Source of the DNA: Desulforapulum autotrophicum HRM2
GTDB lineage: Bacteria; Desulfobacterota; Desulfobacteria; Desulfobacterales; Desulfobacteraceae
Direction of reading: 5' to 3'
Assembly: GCF_000020365.1 (NCBI RefSeq)
Contig: NC_012108.1
Span: forward strand, 1,240,001-1,304,000
Length of the DNA: 64,000 nt
Shown: in pieces, positions 52,838 through 60,094 of the stretch
Layout: every line of letters starts with the position of its first letter
How positions within the stretch are numbered: the first letter of the stretch is position 1
Notes under the pieces: model-generated
Seen by the model: the letters and a program-made list of their open reading frames with translations, nothing else
Told to the model about the DNA's origin: nothing
Databases searched by the model: none
Program-made: the position numbers and the translations under genes

Positions 52838-53230
52838 TTGCGGACCAAGGTATCTCCAGGTGGTGAGGGTGAAGTCGTCTTTCCCATGCAGAATTTCGAT
52901 CGTTATCTTTTTGAGCTGTTTGGCTGAAGTTTCCGAAATAAGGGATGAATCAAAGGTTTGGTATTCAGAGACTTCCCCACGCCATTGATACCCTGGAAAG
53001 TTATCTCCGAAATCCCCTTCAAGGGTTGAGTCTTCTTCAAGACTGCGTTCGCAAATGGTTATTGCCTGTCTTGCAAGAAGCAGAGCCGTTGAGTTGAATC
53101 GTCCATGTTCCGCAAGTAGAATGTTTGAAGACTGCATCTTGAACAAAGAGACAAATACAATGGAAATAATGGAGAGACTCACCAATATTTCAAGAAGGGT
53201 AAAGCCCTTGACGGTGTTTCCTTTTTCCAT
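52835..53230 (-). CDS. gspI: Type II secretion minor pseudopilin GspI
   Basis: 131-residue minor pseudopilin. The leader MEKGNTVKG is cleaved before FTLLEILVSLSIISIVFVSLF; Glu5 is present. ATG 53230 follows the gspH stop by one base (TAACATG), so I reject a longer frame reaching 53302. The C-terminal part (FPGYQWRGEVSEYQTFD, LKKITIEILHG) fits GspI. Its stop comes from the palindromic repeat. Confidence 0.9.
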   Translation of the reverse strand: MEKGNTVKGFTLLEILVSLSIISIVFVSLFKMQSSNILLAEHGRFNSTALLLARQAITICERSLEEDSTLEGDFGDNFPGYQWRGEVSEYQTFDSSLISETSAKQLKKITIEILHGKDDFTLTTWRYLGPQ

Positions 53231-53231
53231 G

Positions 53232-53813
53232 TTAGATGCATTGGTCAAAGGAGATGATCCTTTTTTTAAGCTCAACATTGGTGAGAAAGGGTTCGATGAC
53301 AAGGGTTATATCCTCATCACCATCCGTTAAATGGATCAAGGCCATGTCTGAATACCCCTTCGTGTAAAACCGGATTACAAATTCGTCCGTGTTATTGGGC
53401 AAAGCCCGGGGATACTCGACACCCGAGAGGATGGTGTCGCCTGAAAATTGAATACCCTTGTTTTTTGCCTCATCGGTCTGGTTTTCATCCATTGCATCAT
53501 GTGAGACCCAGATCAGACCCTGTGCAACGTCCACATGCATGACATAATCCCTGCCCGTGGTCATGGCCTGTATCTTTAATCGGTCAATGAGCTGAACTGT
53601 TTTTCCAAGAACGTTGTCCGCCGGGGAAAAGGGGTTGAACGCCTGGAAGTTTGGAAGGGCAAACCAGAGAACAATCCCGGTTATGACCAGAACAATGATC
53701 AGTTCGATCAGGGTAAACCCACTCTCTTTTGAACGCTTTTTCCTATGAAAGTCATAGAGCAGCAATGCAATTAGAGGCCTTTCATCATTCGTTGCGGCCA
53801 GAGCTGATACCAT
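53232..53813 (-). CDS. gspH: Type II secretion minor pseudopilin GspH
   Basis: Minor pseudopilin with SKESG^FTLIELIIVLVITGIVLWFALPNF, Glu5 present, then a beta-rich globular part (ADNVLGKTVQLIDRLKIQAM, DYVMHVDVAQGLIWVS, LVIEPFLTNVEL). The frame extends back into gspG, so the start must be internal: ATG 53813 (inside the palindromic repeat) gives a leader of about 31 residues, TTG 53765 a shorter one of about 15. I list ATG 53813. Confidence 0.85.
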   Translation of the reverse strand: MVSALAATNDERPLIALLLYDFHRKKRSKESGFTLIELIIVLVITGIVLWFALPNFQAFNPFSPADNVLGKTVQLIDRLKIQAMTTGRDYVMHVDVAQGLIWVSHDAMDENQTDEAKNKGIQFSGDTILSGVEYPRALPNNTDEFVIRFYTKGYSDMALIHLTDGDEDITLVIEPFLTNVELKKRIISFDQCI

Positions 53814-53832
53814 GCTTCGGCCATGCCGGTTA
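53790..53832 (-). repeat. 44-bp palindromic repeat, copy 3 (gspG/gspH junction)
   Basis: On the minus strand TAACCGGCATGGCCGAAGCA ... CTCTGGCCGCAACG. TAA (53832-53830) is the gspG stop, and ATG (53813-53811) within it is the candidate gspH start. Confidence 0.65.
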
Positions 53833-54273
53833 TTCAAGTTCCCAGCTATTGATGTCACTGTCCTTGCCTTCTCCCCCAGGAGTTCCGTCACCACCATAGG
53901 AGATAATGTCAAAGTCACCATGGACTCCCGGGCACAGATAGAGGTATTCCCTGCTCCAGGGATCTTTAGGCATTTTCCCCTTTTCAAGGTAGCCGCCCTC
54001 ATTCCATTTTGCAGGAACCGGTTCAGATGTGGGCTGTTCCACAAGGGCCATCAGCCCCTGTTCTGTGGAGGGATAGTTGCCGTTGTCCAGCCGGTAAAGC
54101 TTGAGCGCCGTCTCAATGGTTGCGATGTCCACCTGGGCCTTGACCTGTTTTGCCTCGTCCGTTCTTCCCATGAGTCTTGGTACGATAAGACTTGCCAGAA
54201 TTCCCAGAATTACCACTACAACCATAAGCTCGATCAGGGTAAAGCCCCTTGTGTCTGTTTTCAGCAATTTCAT
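53830..54273 (-). CDS. gspG: Type II secretion major pseudopilin GspG
   Basis: Main subunit of the pseudopilus, 147 residues. Short leader MKLLKTDTRG is cleaved before FTLIELMVVVVILGILASLIVP, with Glu5. Conserved features follow: KAQVDIATIETALKLYRLDNGNYPSTEQGLMALV, WNEGGYL, PKDPWSREYLYLCPG, and the calcium-binding-type C-terminus DIISYGGDGTPGGEGKDSDI. First gene of the gsp operon, which runs G-H-I-J-K-L-M-N-C-D-E. Confidence 0.97.
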   Translation of the reverse strand: MKLLKTDTRGFTLIELMVVVVILGILASLIVPRLMGRTDEAKQVKAQVDIATIETALKLYRLDNGNYPSTEQGLMALVEQPTSEPVPAKWNEGGYLEKGKMPKDPWSREYLYLCPGVHGDFDIISYGGDGTPGGEGKDSDINSWELE

Positions 54274-54354
54274 ATGAATCCTTATCTTGATGGGTAAAAA
54301 CCAACCTGTAGCATTTTTTATACGATATATTTTATATCTTTGCTATTTATTTGT

Positions 54355-54388
54355 TGCTGAATAATCAGGTTTGCGTATCTATTCAGCA
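54355..54388. promoter_or_regulatory. 9-bp perfect inverted repeat upstream of gspG
   Basis: TGCTGAATA (54355-54363) and TATTCAGCA (54380-54388), 16 bases apart, centred about 98 bp upstream of the gspG start. Position suits an operator or upstream activator site. The gap 54274-54613 contains no gene. Confidence 0.35.
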
Positions 54389-54463
54389 TCGAAATATAGT
54401 TGCCCTGCTGTTTATTGAAAGAAACAGAATGGTGCGATTTTTTTACTGCTTTAAAAGAACGAA

Positions 54464-54517
54464 AGGGGAAAACAGCCCTAATATTTGACCCGATTCTATG
54501 ATCGGGCAATTTCCCCT
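54464..54517. other. Stem-loop element upstream of the SH3-anchor gene
   Basis: AGGGGAAA (54464-54471) pairs with TTTCCCCT (54510-54517), and inside it CCCGAT-TCTATG-ATCGGG (54489-54506) forms a 6-bp hairpin. It may be a leader or small structured RNA; there is no T-run to call a terminator. Confidence 0.3.
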
Positions 54518-54613
54518 GCCGTGTTCTGATAAGTATTGATCAATTTCTCAGGCAATGTTAATAAATGTGTCAATTGGTTGTACAGAGGAAATGCAATAAA
54601 CGAGGAGAAAAAC

Positions 54614-55228
54614 GTGAAATCAACACTGAACTTTACAATTTTTATTCTGATCCTCTCCACATTGATTTGCGGCACTGCCCTTGGGGAGACGGTCTATGTC
54701 AAGGGGATCATGAAAATAACCATGCGAACAGGGCCGGGGGTTGAACATAAAATTATAGCCATGTTGGAATCCGGTGACAACCTTGAGCTTATCGAGAGTG
54801 GTGACGGCTGGTCCCATGTCCGCAATGTCGATGGCAAAGATGGGTGGGTGCTGACCCGTTATGTGACATCTGAGGTGCCGAAGACCCTGATTGCTGATAG
54901 ACTCAAAAGCGAAAATTCAGCGTTGTCCGAGGTCATTGAAAAGGTCAAGGCTGAGAATGCTGAGTTGGCTGGAATCAAGGCCAAGTTTGAAACCCTTGAT
55001 CATTCCTATTCCTTGTTGAAAAAAGAGTCGGCCGACTTTCTGATCCTCAAGGAGAAATATGAAAAGGTTGCAAAGGCGTACAAGGATCAGGAGGCGCGCA
55101 ATGCAGCCCTTGAGAAAAGCCTTGGTAACGAGGATGTCAAGTGGTTTCTGAGCGGGGCTGGTGTTCTTTTTGTCGGTATTCTCCTCGGTATGAGTGCCAG
55201 AAAGAAAAAGAGAAACTCGTTGTTATAG
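54614..55228 (+). CDS. SH3 domain protein with coiled coil and C-terminal anchor
   Basis: A 204-residue protein from GTG 54614, chosen for the well-placed GAGGAG (54602-54607). Signal peptide ending GTALG, one SH3b domain (ETVYVKGIMKITMRTGPGVEHK ... DGWVLTRYV, about 25-90), a coiled coil (about 97-170) and a C-terminal transmembrane helix WFLSGAGVLFVGILLGM followed by a basic tail. This order is the SH3-and-anchor family (TIGR04211-like, E. coli YgiM resembles it). Function unknown; envelope-associated. Confidence 0.8.
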   Translation: MKSTLNFTIFILILSTLICGTALGETVYVKGIMKITMRTGPGVEHKIIAMLESGDNLELIESGDGWSHVRNVDGKDGWVLTRYVTSEVPKTLIADRLKSENSALSEVIEKVKAENAELAGIKAKFETLDHSYSLLKKESADFLILKEKYEKVAKAYKDQEARNAALEKSLGNEDVKWFLSGAGVLFVGILLGMSARKKKRNSLL

Positions 55229-55242
55229 GCCCCTGGACAGTG

Positions 55243-55956
55243 TTATTTTTTTGTCCCGGCAAAAAGGGTAACAATGCCAAAGGTCATGGGTTTCCATCGC
55301 ACATCGGTAAATCCAGCGGTGACCATTATCTGGGAAAATTTTTTAGGGGAGGGAAATTTCAACACCGAAGCTGGAAGGTAATGATAGGCTCCGGCGTTTT
55401 TTGAAAAAAGACTTCCAATGACAGGCAGTATCCGTTTGAAGTAGAAGAGGTAGATCTGTCGGAAGAGTCCTCGTTCAGGTGCGGTAAGCTCAAGAACAAC
55501 CATCTTTCCGCCGGGTTTCAGGGCATCATGAAATTGCTTGAGTGCCCCCTTCCTGTCCATGATGTTGCGGATGCCAAAGGCGATGAGGACGGCATCAAAG
55601 TGTGTTGATTGAAAGGGCAATGCCAGGGCGTTTGCGCACACAAGGGGAATGGTGGCAAAACGCCGGTTTTTTTTGAGTTTCTGCAGACCAAGGGTGAGCA
55701 TGCCTGGTGAGAAATCCGTGCCAATGATGAAGGCTGCATCTCCGGTCTGGTTTCTGGCCTCCATTGCCACGTCACAGGTGCCGCAGGCAACATCCAGAAC
55801 AAGCCCTGTTGGAGGGATTTCTGCTGCCAGGACCATTTCCCTTCTCCAGCGAACATCCTGTCTCAGGCTCAGGAAACGGTTTAAAAAGTCATATTTCGGT
55901 GCAATGCTGTCAAACATTTCCCGGATAAAATCAAGCTCCATATTCATCGTTGACAA
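55243..55956 (-). CDS. ubiE: Demethylmenaquinone methyltransferase UbiE/MenG
   Basis: SAM-dependent C-methyltransferase for the last step of menaquinone synthesis. 237 residues: IREMFDSIAPKYDFLNRFLSLRQDVRWR (family motif 1, about 10-37), SAM loop VLDVACGTCDVAME, and DAVLIAFGIRNIMDRKGAL plus KPGGKMVVLELTAPE (motif 2). The SAM loop carries TCD where TGD is usual. Menaquinone use fits an anaerobically respiring bacterium. Its stop falls within a GGACA/TGTCC hairpin (55235-55256). Confidence 0.93.
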   Translation of the reverse strand: MSTMNMELDFIREMFDSIAPKYDFLNRFLSLRQDVRWRREMVLAAEIPPTGLVLDVACGTCDVAMEARNQTGDAAFIIGTDFSPGMLTLGLQKLKKNRRFATIPLVCANALALPFQSTHFDAVLIAFGIRNIMDRKGALKQFHDALKPGGKMVVLELTAPERGLFRQIYLFYFKRILPVIGSLFSKNAGAYHYLPASVLKFPSPKKFSQIMVTAGFTDVRWKPMTFGIVTLFAGTKK

Positions 55957-56093
55957 TCCTGATTTGTGAGTTAATTTATGTTAATTTTGTAAAGCAGGTA
56001 TGGGTAGCATATTGCAGTTGAAATTTCAATCTTTAATGGAAGGAGTTGCCTTTAAGCTTCAGCAGCCAGGGGCAGCATCTTAACGCAGGAAAT

Positions 56094-57194
56094 ATGTCGG
56101 AAAAAAGAGATTACTATGAAATTCTTGGCGTCTCAAGGGATGCTGGAAAAGATGAATTAAAATTAAAATACCGGAAGCTTGCCATGAAGTTTCATCCGGA
56201 TAAGAATCCGGGGAACAAGGAGGCTGAAGACAAATTCAAGGAAGCCTCAGAGGCCTATGGGGTTCTGTCGGACGATAAAAAGCGCCCGATCTACGACCAG
56301 TACGGCCACCAGGGTCTAGAAAACTCGGGTTTTTCCGGTTCTGGAAATTTTGATGACGTGTTTTCAAGCTTTGGAGATATTTTTGAGGATTTCTTTGGCT
56401 TTGGGGGTAACCGGGGCGGCCGGGGTGCCCGGGTGCAACGGGGCGCAGATCTTCGATACGATATGACTCTGGAGTTCATGGAGGCAGCCTTTGGGGTTGA
56501 ACGGGAGATTGACGTTCGTAAACTGGATGTCTGTGACCTTTGTCATGGTTCAGGGTGCAAGGAAGGTACAGAGCCTGAGACCTGCAGCCAGTGCCGGGGG
56601 TCCGGACAGTTTATCCAGAGCCAGGGCTTTTTCAAGGTGAAAACCACCTGTCCCTATTGCCGGGGTAAAGGTAAGTCAATTCCCCATCCCTGTCCCAAGT
56701 GCGTGGGTGCAGGCAGGGTGGAGGTCTCTAAACGTGTCACGGTAAAGGTGCCTGCCGGTGTGGATAACGGCTCCAAGCTCAGGCTTAACGGTGAAGGTGA
56801 AGCCAGTGTGGGCGACGGACCCAAGGGTGATCTTTATGTGTTTATCCGGGTGGAGCCCCATAAGCTGTTCAAGCGGGACAACACCAACGTTCTGTGCGTG
56901 GTGGAAATATCATTTGTCCAGGCGGCCCTGGGGGCAGAGATCGTCATTCCGACCCTGGAGAGTGAACGGACGCTGACAATTCCCAAGGGCACACAGTATG
57001 GGGAGACCTTCAGGTTCAAGGGCCAGGGAATACCCTCACTTCGGTCCGGGCGTAGGGGGGATCAGATCATTCAGGTGGATATCAAGGTGCCGACACGGCT
57101 TACCAAGAAGCAGGAGGGTCTTCTCCAGGAGTTTGACACTCTTAACTCAAAAAAAATATCCAACCGGCTGAGAAATCTTTTTAAAAGTATTTAA
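56094..57194 (+). CDS. dnaJ: Chaperone DnaJ
   Basis: Hsp40 co-chaperone stimulating DnaK. 366 residues from ATG 56094 (GCAGGA just upstream); an in-frame TTG at 56046 would add a non-conserved tail. J domain with HPD in [12 protein letters not shown]-rich linker ([14 protein letters not shown]), four zinc repeats [32 protein letters not shown], then two beta-domains and the dimerisation tail. Full class A DnaJ. grpE and dnaK are not in the window, so the gene stands alone. Confidence 0.96.
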   Translation: MSEKRDYYEILGVSRDAGKDELKLKYRKLAMKFHPDKNPGNKEAEDKFKEASEAYGVLSDDKKRPIYDQYGHQGLENSGFSGSGNFDDVFSSFGDIFEDFFGFGGNRGGRGARVQRGADLRYDMTLEFMEAAFGVEREIDVRKLDVCDLCHGSGCKEGTEPETCSQCRGSGQFIQSQGFFKVKTTCPYCRGKGKSIPHPCPKCVGAGRVEVSKRVTVKVPAGVDNGSKLRLNGEGEASVGDGPKGDLYVFIRVEPHKLFKRDNTNVLCVVEISFVQAALGAEIVIPTLESERTLTIPKGTQYGETFRFKGQGIPSLRSGRRGDQIIQVDIKVPTRLTKKQEGLLQEFDTLNSKKISNRLRNLFKSI

Positions 57195-57239
57195 GTGAAA
57201 TTTGAATTTTCCAGTGCATTACTGGGAATAGGGGGATTG

Positions 57240-57623
57240 ATGTTTGAGTTAAAGGTGAAAACCCATTTTGCAGCGGCCCATAAACTTGCCATGGTTGGAG
57301 AAAAATGTGAAAATCTCCACGGCCACAACTGGGATGTTGAGGTGTATGTGGCCGGAGAACAACTGAATGAGGCAGGGGTGCTTGTGGATTTTGGAGTTAT
57401 AAAAGGCTTTGTCAGAAAGATCATGAAGGAGCTTGATCACAAATACCTCAATGAGTTAGATGCGTTCGCCGATGTTCAACCCTCGTCCGAGCAGATCGCC
57501 ATCTACATTGCCAACCGGCTGAAGCCCAGTTTAAAAGGTTTTCATCCGCCGGTCAGGGTTTCACGGGTTTCTGCCTGGGAATCGGCCAATGCCTGTGCCA
57601 CATATATCCTGCCTGCTGAATGA
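57240..57623 (+). CDS. queD: 6-carboxytetrahydropterin synthase family protein
   Basis: Second step of queuosine/7-deazaguanine synthesis. 127 residues from ATG 57240, preceded by GGGGG at 57231-57235; earlier in-frame codons lie directly after dnaJ. Zinc-binding and catalytic residues are visible: FAAAHKL, CENLHGHNW (catalytic Cys, zinc His pair), VDFGVIKG, LDHKYLNEL, and WESANACATY (E and C of the substrate site). Follows dnaJ by 45 bases. Confidence 0.9.
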   Translation: MFELKVKTHFAAAHKLAMVGEKCENLHGHNWDVEVYVAGEQLNEAGVLVDFGVIKGFVRKIMKELDHKYLNELDAFADVQPSSEQIAIYIANRLKPSLKGFHPPVRVSRVSAWESANACATYILPAE

Positions 57624-57658
57624 GGCAGATAGGGGGGCTGAATGAGGCAGATGGGGAC
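57615..57658. repeat. Tandem 22-bp duplication at the queD stop
   Basis: GCTGAATGAGGCAGATAGGGGG (57615-57636, one base past 20 in pattern terms) is followed directly by GCTGAATGAGGCAGATGGGG (57637-57656). The queD stop TGA (57621-57623) lies in the first copy. Just downstream GGGGACA and TTGTCTCC form a loose inverted pair. Confidence 0.5.
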
Positions 57659-57675
57659 AGTAGCAAATTTGTCTC

Positions 57676-58230
57676 CTATAGCCCGGAAAAGGCCATGAGG
57701 TCATCCCGGGTGATGATGGCCGATGTATCTTTGACCACCCGCCTGATGTTTTCAATCCCCCCTTCCTGGCGATCAATGAGTGTGATGACCTTTATCACCT
57801 CTAACCCCTCGTCCATTGCCCTTTCCACCGCCTTGAGGGTGGATCCGCCTGAGGTTGCAACATCGTCAATGATTACCACTTTTTCTCCGGGCTCCACATC
57901 CCCTTCAATCCATTTGATCACCCCATGATCCTTTTGTTCTTTCCGGATGGAAAAAGCTTTGATGGGGTGGCCCTTGAGGTGGGATGCAAAGGCCGTTGCA
58001 ACTGCGATGGGGTCTGCCCCGAATGTCAGGCCACCAATGGCTGTGCAGTGTGAGTCCTTTATGGCGTCAAATATGAGATTCCCCACAAGAAACATCCCCT
58101 CAGGGCTTAGTGTGACTGGCTTGCAGTTGACGTAAAAACAACTGGTTTTTCCCGAGGCAAGGGTAAATATGGGGGTATCGCTGTATTTAAATGATTTTTT
58201 CGAGAGAAGTGCCAGGACTCTTTTTTTCAT
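57676..58230 (-). CDS. pyrE: Orotate phosphoribosyltransferase
   Basis: Pyrimidine synthesis: orotate + PRPP to orotidine 5'-phosphate. 184 residues: YVNCKPVTLSPEGMFLVG, IGGLTFGADPIAVATAFAS, IRKEQKDHG (active-site basic loop) and the PRPP motif VVIIDDVATSGGSTLKAV near 117-134. Normal length for the bacterial short form. Convergent with queD. A copy of the 44-bp repeat lies 27 bases upstream of its start. Confidence 0.94.
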   Translation of the reverse strand: MKKRVLALLSKKSFKYSDTPIFTLASGKTSCFYVNCKPVTLSPEGMFLVGNLIFDAIKDSHCTAIGGLTFGADPIAVATAFASHLKGHPIKAFSIRKEQKDHGVIKWIEGDVEPGEKVVIIDDVATSGGSTLKAVERAMDEGLEVIKVITLIDRQEGGIENIRRVVKDTSAIITRDDLMAFSGL

Positions 58231-58256
58231 TTGATTTTATCCTTTTATTTTGATTA

Positions 58257-58300
58257 TAACCGGCATGGCCAGAGCAAAGTATGACCTCCGGCCACAACAA
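58257..58300 (+). repeat. 44-bp palindromic repeat, copy 4 (pyrE-ftsE gap)
   Basis: Plus strand TAACCGGCATGGCCAGAGCA ... CTCCGGCCACAACAA. The GGCCAGAG and CTCCGGCC blocks are inverted and can pair. This copy is not at a gene end; it lies in the divergent pyrE/ftsE spacer. Confidence 0.6.
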
Positions 58301-58350
58301 AATTTGAAACTCCGTAATTGATGATGCTTTGAAGAGAGTTTCATATAAAA

Positions 58351-58395
58351 GCCTTCACTGAAGGAAGAAGCCGACATGCGGGATTCAGTGAAGGC
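58351..58395. promoter_or_regulatory. 11-bp perfect inverted repeat upstream of ftsE
   Basis: GCCTTCACTGA (58351-58361) and TCAGTGAAGGC (58385-58395) with a 23-base spacer. It precedes the putative ftsE promoter by about 30 bases. Operator, terminator-like hairpin or element remnant cannot be told apart. Confidence 0.4.
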
Positions 58396-58426
58396 CCGTG
58401 TAAGGAAAACTGTTTTGCAGCACTCC

Positions 58427-58456
58427 TTGACAACGGGGAAGTTATACCAGTAAATT
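58427..58456 (+). promoter_or_regulatory. Putative ftsE promoter
   Basis: TTGACA (58427-58432) with TAAATT (58451-58456) at 18-bp spacing, 56 bp before ftsE. Confidence 0.4.
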
Positions 58457-58511
58457 CTGCCTGAGTCAATTCTGCTCTGGCGGCTTTGGGCAATTCTGAA
58501 CAAAGGATGTG

Positions 58512-59198
58512 ATGGAGAACAAAGATTCAATAATCAGAATGTTTAACGTATCCAAACGTTATGGCAAAAAGCATGCAGTCAAGGATATTTCCCTGGATAT
58601 TGCAGCTGGTGAATTTATCTTTGTAACCGGTCCATCCGGTGCAGGTAAATCGACCCTCATGAAGTTGATTTACCTTGCAGAAAGGGCCACACAAGGTCAG
58701 ATCCTTATTGACGGCATGAACATTGACAGGATTTCCTACGACCGGGTACCCTTTCTCCGGCGACGGATCGGCGTGATTTTTCAGGATTTCAAACTCATTC
58801 CCAACAGGTCCGTATTTGCCAATGTGGCTCTGGTCCTCGAGGCGGCTGGTGTAAAGCAGTTAACGATTAAAAACCGGGTCATGACGGTTCTCAAAACCAT
58901 GGGTATAGCCGATAAGGCCAATGCCTTTCCCCCATCCCTCTCCGGTGGCGAACAGCAGCGGGTTGCCATTGCAAGGGCCGTTGTAGGCAATCCCAGGATC
59001 ATCCTTGCCGATGAACCCACGGGCAGTCTGGATAACCGTTCTGCCCAGATGGTCCTGGATTATCTGATGCAGTACAATGACAGGGGGGCGACCATTCTCA
59101 TTGCAAGTCACAATATCCAACTGATCAGCAGTACTGTCCGGGCAAGGAGTATCTCCCTTGTTGACGGCGTTCTTGCTGGAACGGCAAGAATGCTCTAA
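58512..59198 (+). CDS. ftsE: Cell-division ABC transporter ATPase FtsE
   Basis: ATPase of the FtsEX complex, which couples the divisome to peptidoglycan hydrolase activation. 228 residues from ATG 58512, AAAGGA 4 bases upstream (GTG 58509 is an alternative). Walker [11 protein letters not shown]-loop FQDFKL, signature [14 protein letters not shown], Walker [14 protein letters not shown]-loop ASHN. The tyrosine/[13 protein letters not shown] segment is typical of FtsE. Confidence 0.95.
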   Translation: MENKDSIIRMFNVSKRYGKKHAVKDISLDIAAGEFIFVTGPSGAGKSTLMKLIYLAERATQGQILIDGMNIDRISYDRVPFLRRRIGVIFQDFKLIPNRSVFANVALVLEAAGVKQLTIKNRVMTVLKTMGIADKANAFPPSLSGGEQQRVAIARAVVGNPRIILADEPTGSLDNRSAQMVLDYLMQYNDRGATILIASHNIQLISSTVRARSISLVDGVLAGTARML

Positions 59199-59212
59199 AA
59201 ATGGGAAAATCC

Positions 59213-60094
59213 ATGAATTATTTTTTCAGGCGTGCCGTTTCAGACATTCTCTCCAATCGGTTTCTGAACCTGATCACCATTGTGACCATTGCCCTGTCCA
59301 TTCTGGTGGTTTCCACCTTTGCCCTTTTCTTTGAAAATGTAAACCGGGTGATCAATTCCTGGAACAGGGGATTGAAGGTTGTGGCATACCTTGATGATGA
59401 TTTTGTCCCGTCAATGGTTCCAGAGCTTACGGCTCGTGTAAAGGCCATGGATGACACCCGGGAGGTTCGTTTTATTTCAAGGGAGGAGGCCCTTGTCTCC
59501 CTTAAAACTGAGATGGGCACAGAAAGCGCTTTCCTTGAAACCCTGGAGAAGAATCCCCTTCCCCATGCCCTGGAGATAAGAATCAATGGTGATGCCCTTG
59601 AATGGGACGGCATTACCGGGTTTGCCGGTGCTGTAGAAAAATTGCCCCATGTGGAAAGCGTGGAATATGGCCAGCGCTGGCTCGGGAGATTTCTGGTCTT
59701 TTTTAATCTTTTCAGGATTACAGGCTATGCCATGAGCAGCCTGTTTTTCATGATTGCTCTTTTTATCACGGCAAACACCGTGCGTCTTGCCCTCTACTCC
59801 CGGCGTGAGGAGGTCGAGATCATGCGTCTTGTGGGTGCAACAGACCGTTTCATCGTTACCCCTTTTTATATTGAGGGGCTTATCCAGGGAACCCTTGGCG
59901 GGATTGCAGGGCTTTTGATCCTGTGGGTTACTTTTTTTGCCATATCTTCAAATCTTGGCAATGACGTGGCTTCGAAAATGATGTTCGAGGTGCACTTTTT
60001 GTCGTTCAAATACTGGGTGCTTATAATTTTTGGCAGTGCCTTTTTGGGTTGGCTTGGATGCTATTTCTCGTTAAAACAGTTCTTAAAATATTAA
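59213..60094 (+). CDS. ftsX: Cell-division protein FtsX
   Basis: Membrane partner of FtsE: four transmembrane helices with an extracytoplasmic domain between the first two. 293 residues from ATG 59213 (GGGA upstream); ATG 59201 adds four residues. Helix 1 IVTIALSILVVSTFALFF, ECD (about 45-160) with VVAYLDDDF and EVRFISREEAL, then three helices ending in the FWVLIIFGSAFLGWLGCYFSLKQFLKY-like tail. The ECD would contact the EnvC-like protein encoded next. Confidence 0.94.
   Translation: MNYFFRRAVSDILSNRFLNLITIVTIALSILVVSTFALFFENVNRVINSWNRGLKVVAYLDDDFVPSMVPELTARVKAMDDTREVRFISREEALVSLKTEMGTESAFLETLEKNPLPHALEIRINGDALEWDGITGFAGAVEKLPHVESVEYGQRWLGRFLVFFNLFRITGYAMSSLFFMIALFITANTVRLALYSRREEVEIMRLVGATDRFIVTPFYIEGLIQGTLGGIAGLLILWVTFFAISSNLGNDVASKMMFEVHFLSFKYWVLIIFGSAFLGWLGCYFSLKQFLKY

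Noticed and set aside
53814-54044. 77-residue extension of GspH
   Set aside because: Overlaps gspG; a pseudopilin leader should be short, so the start is near the gspG stop.
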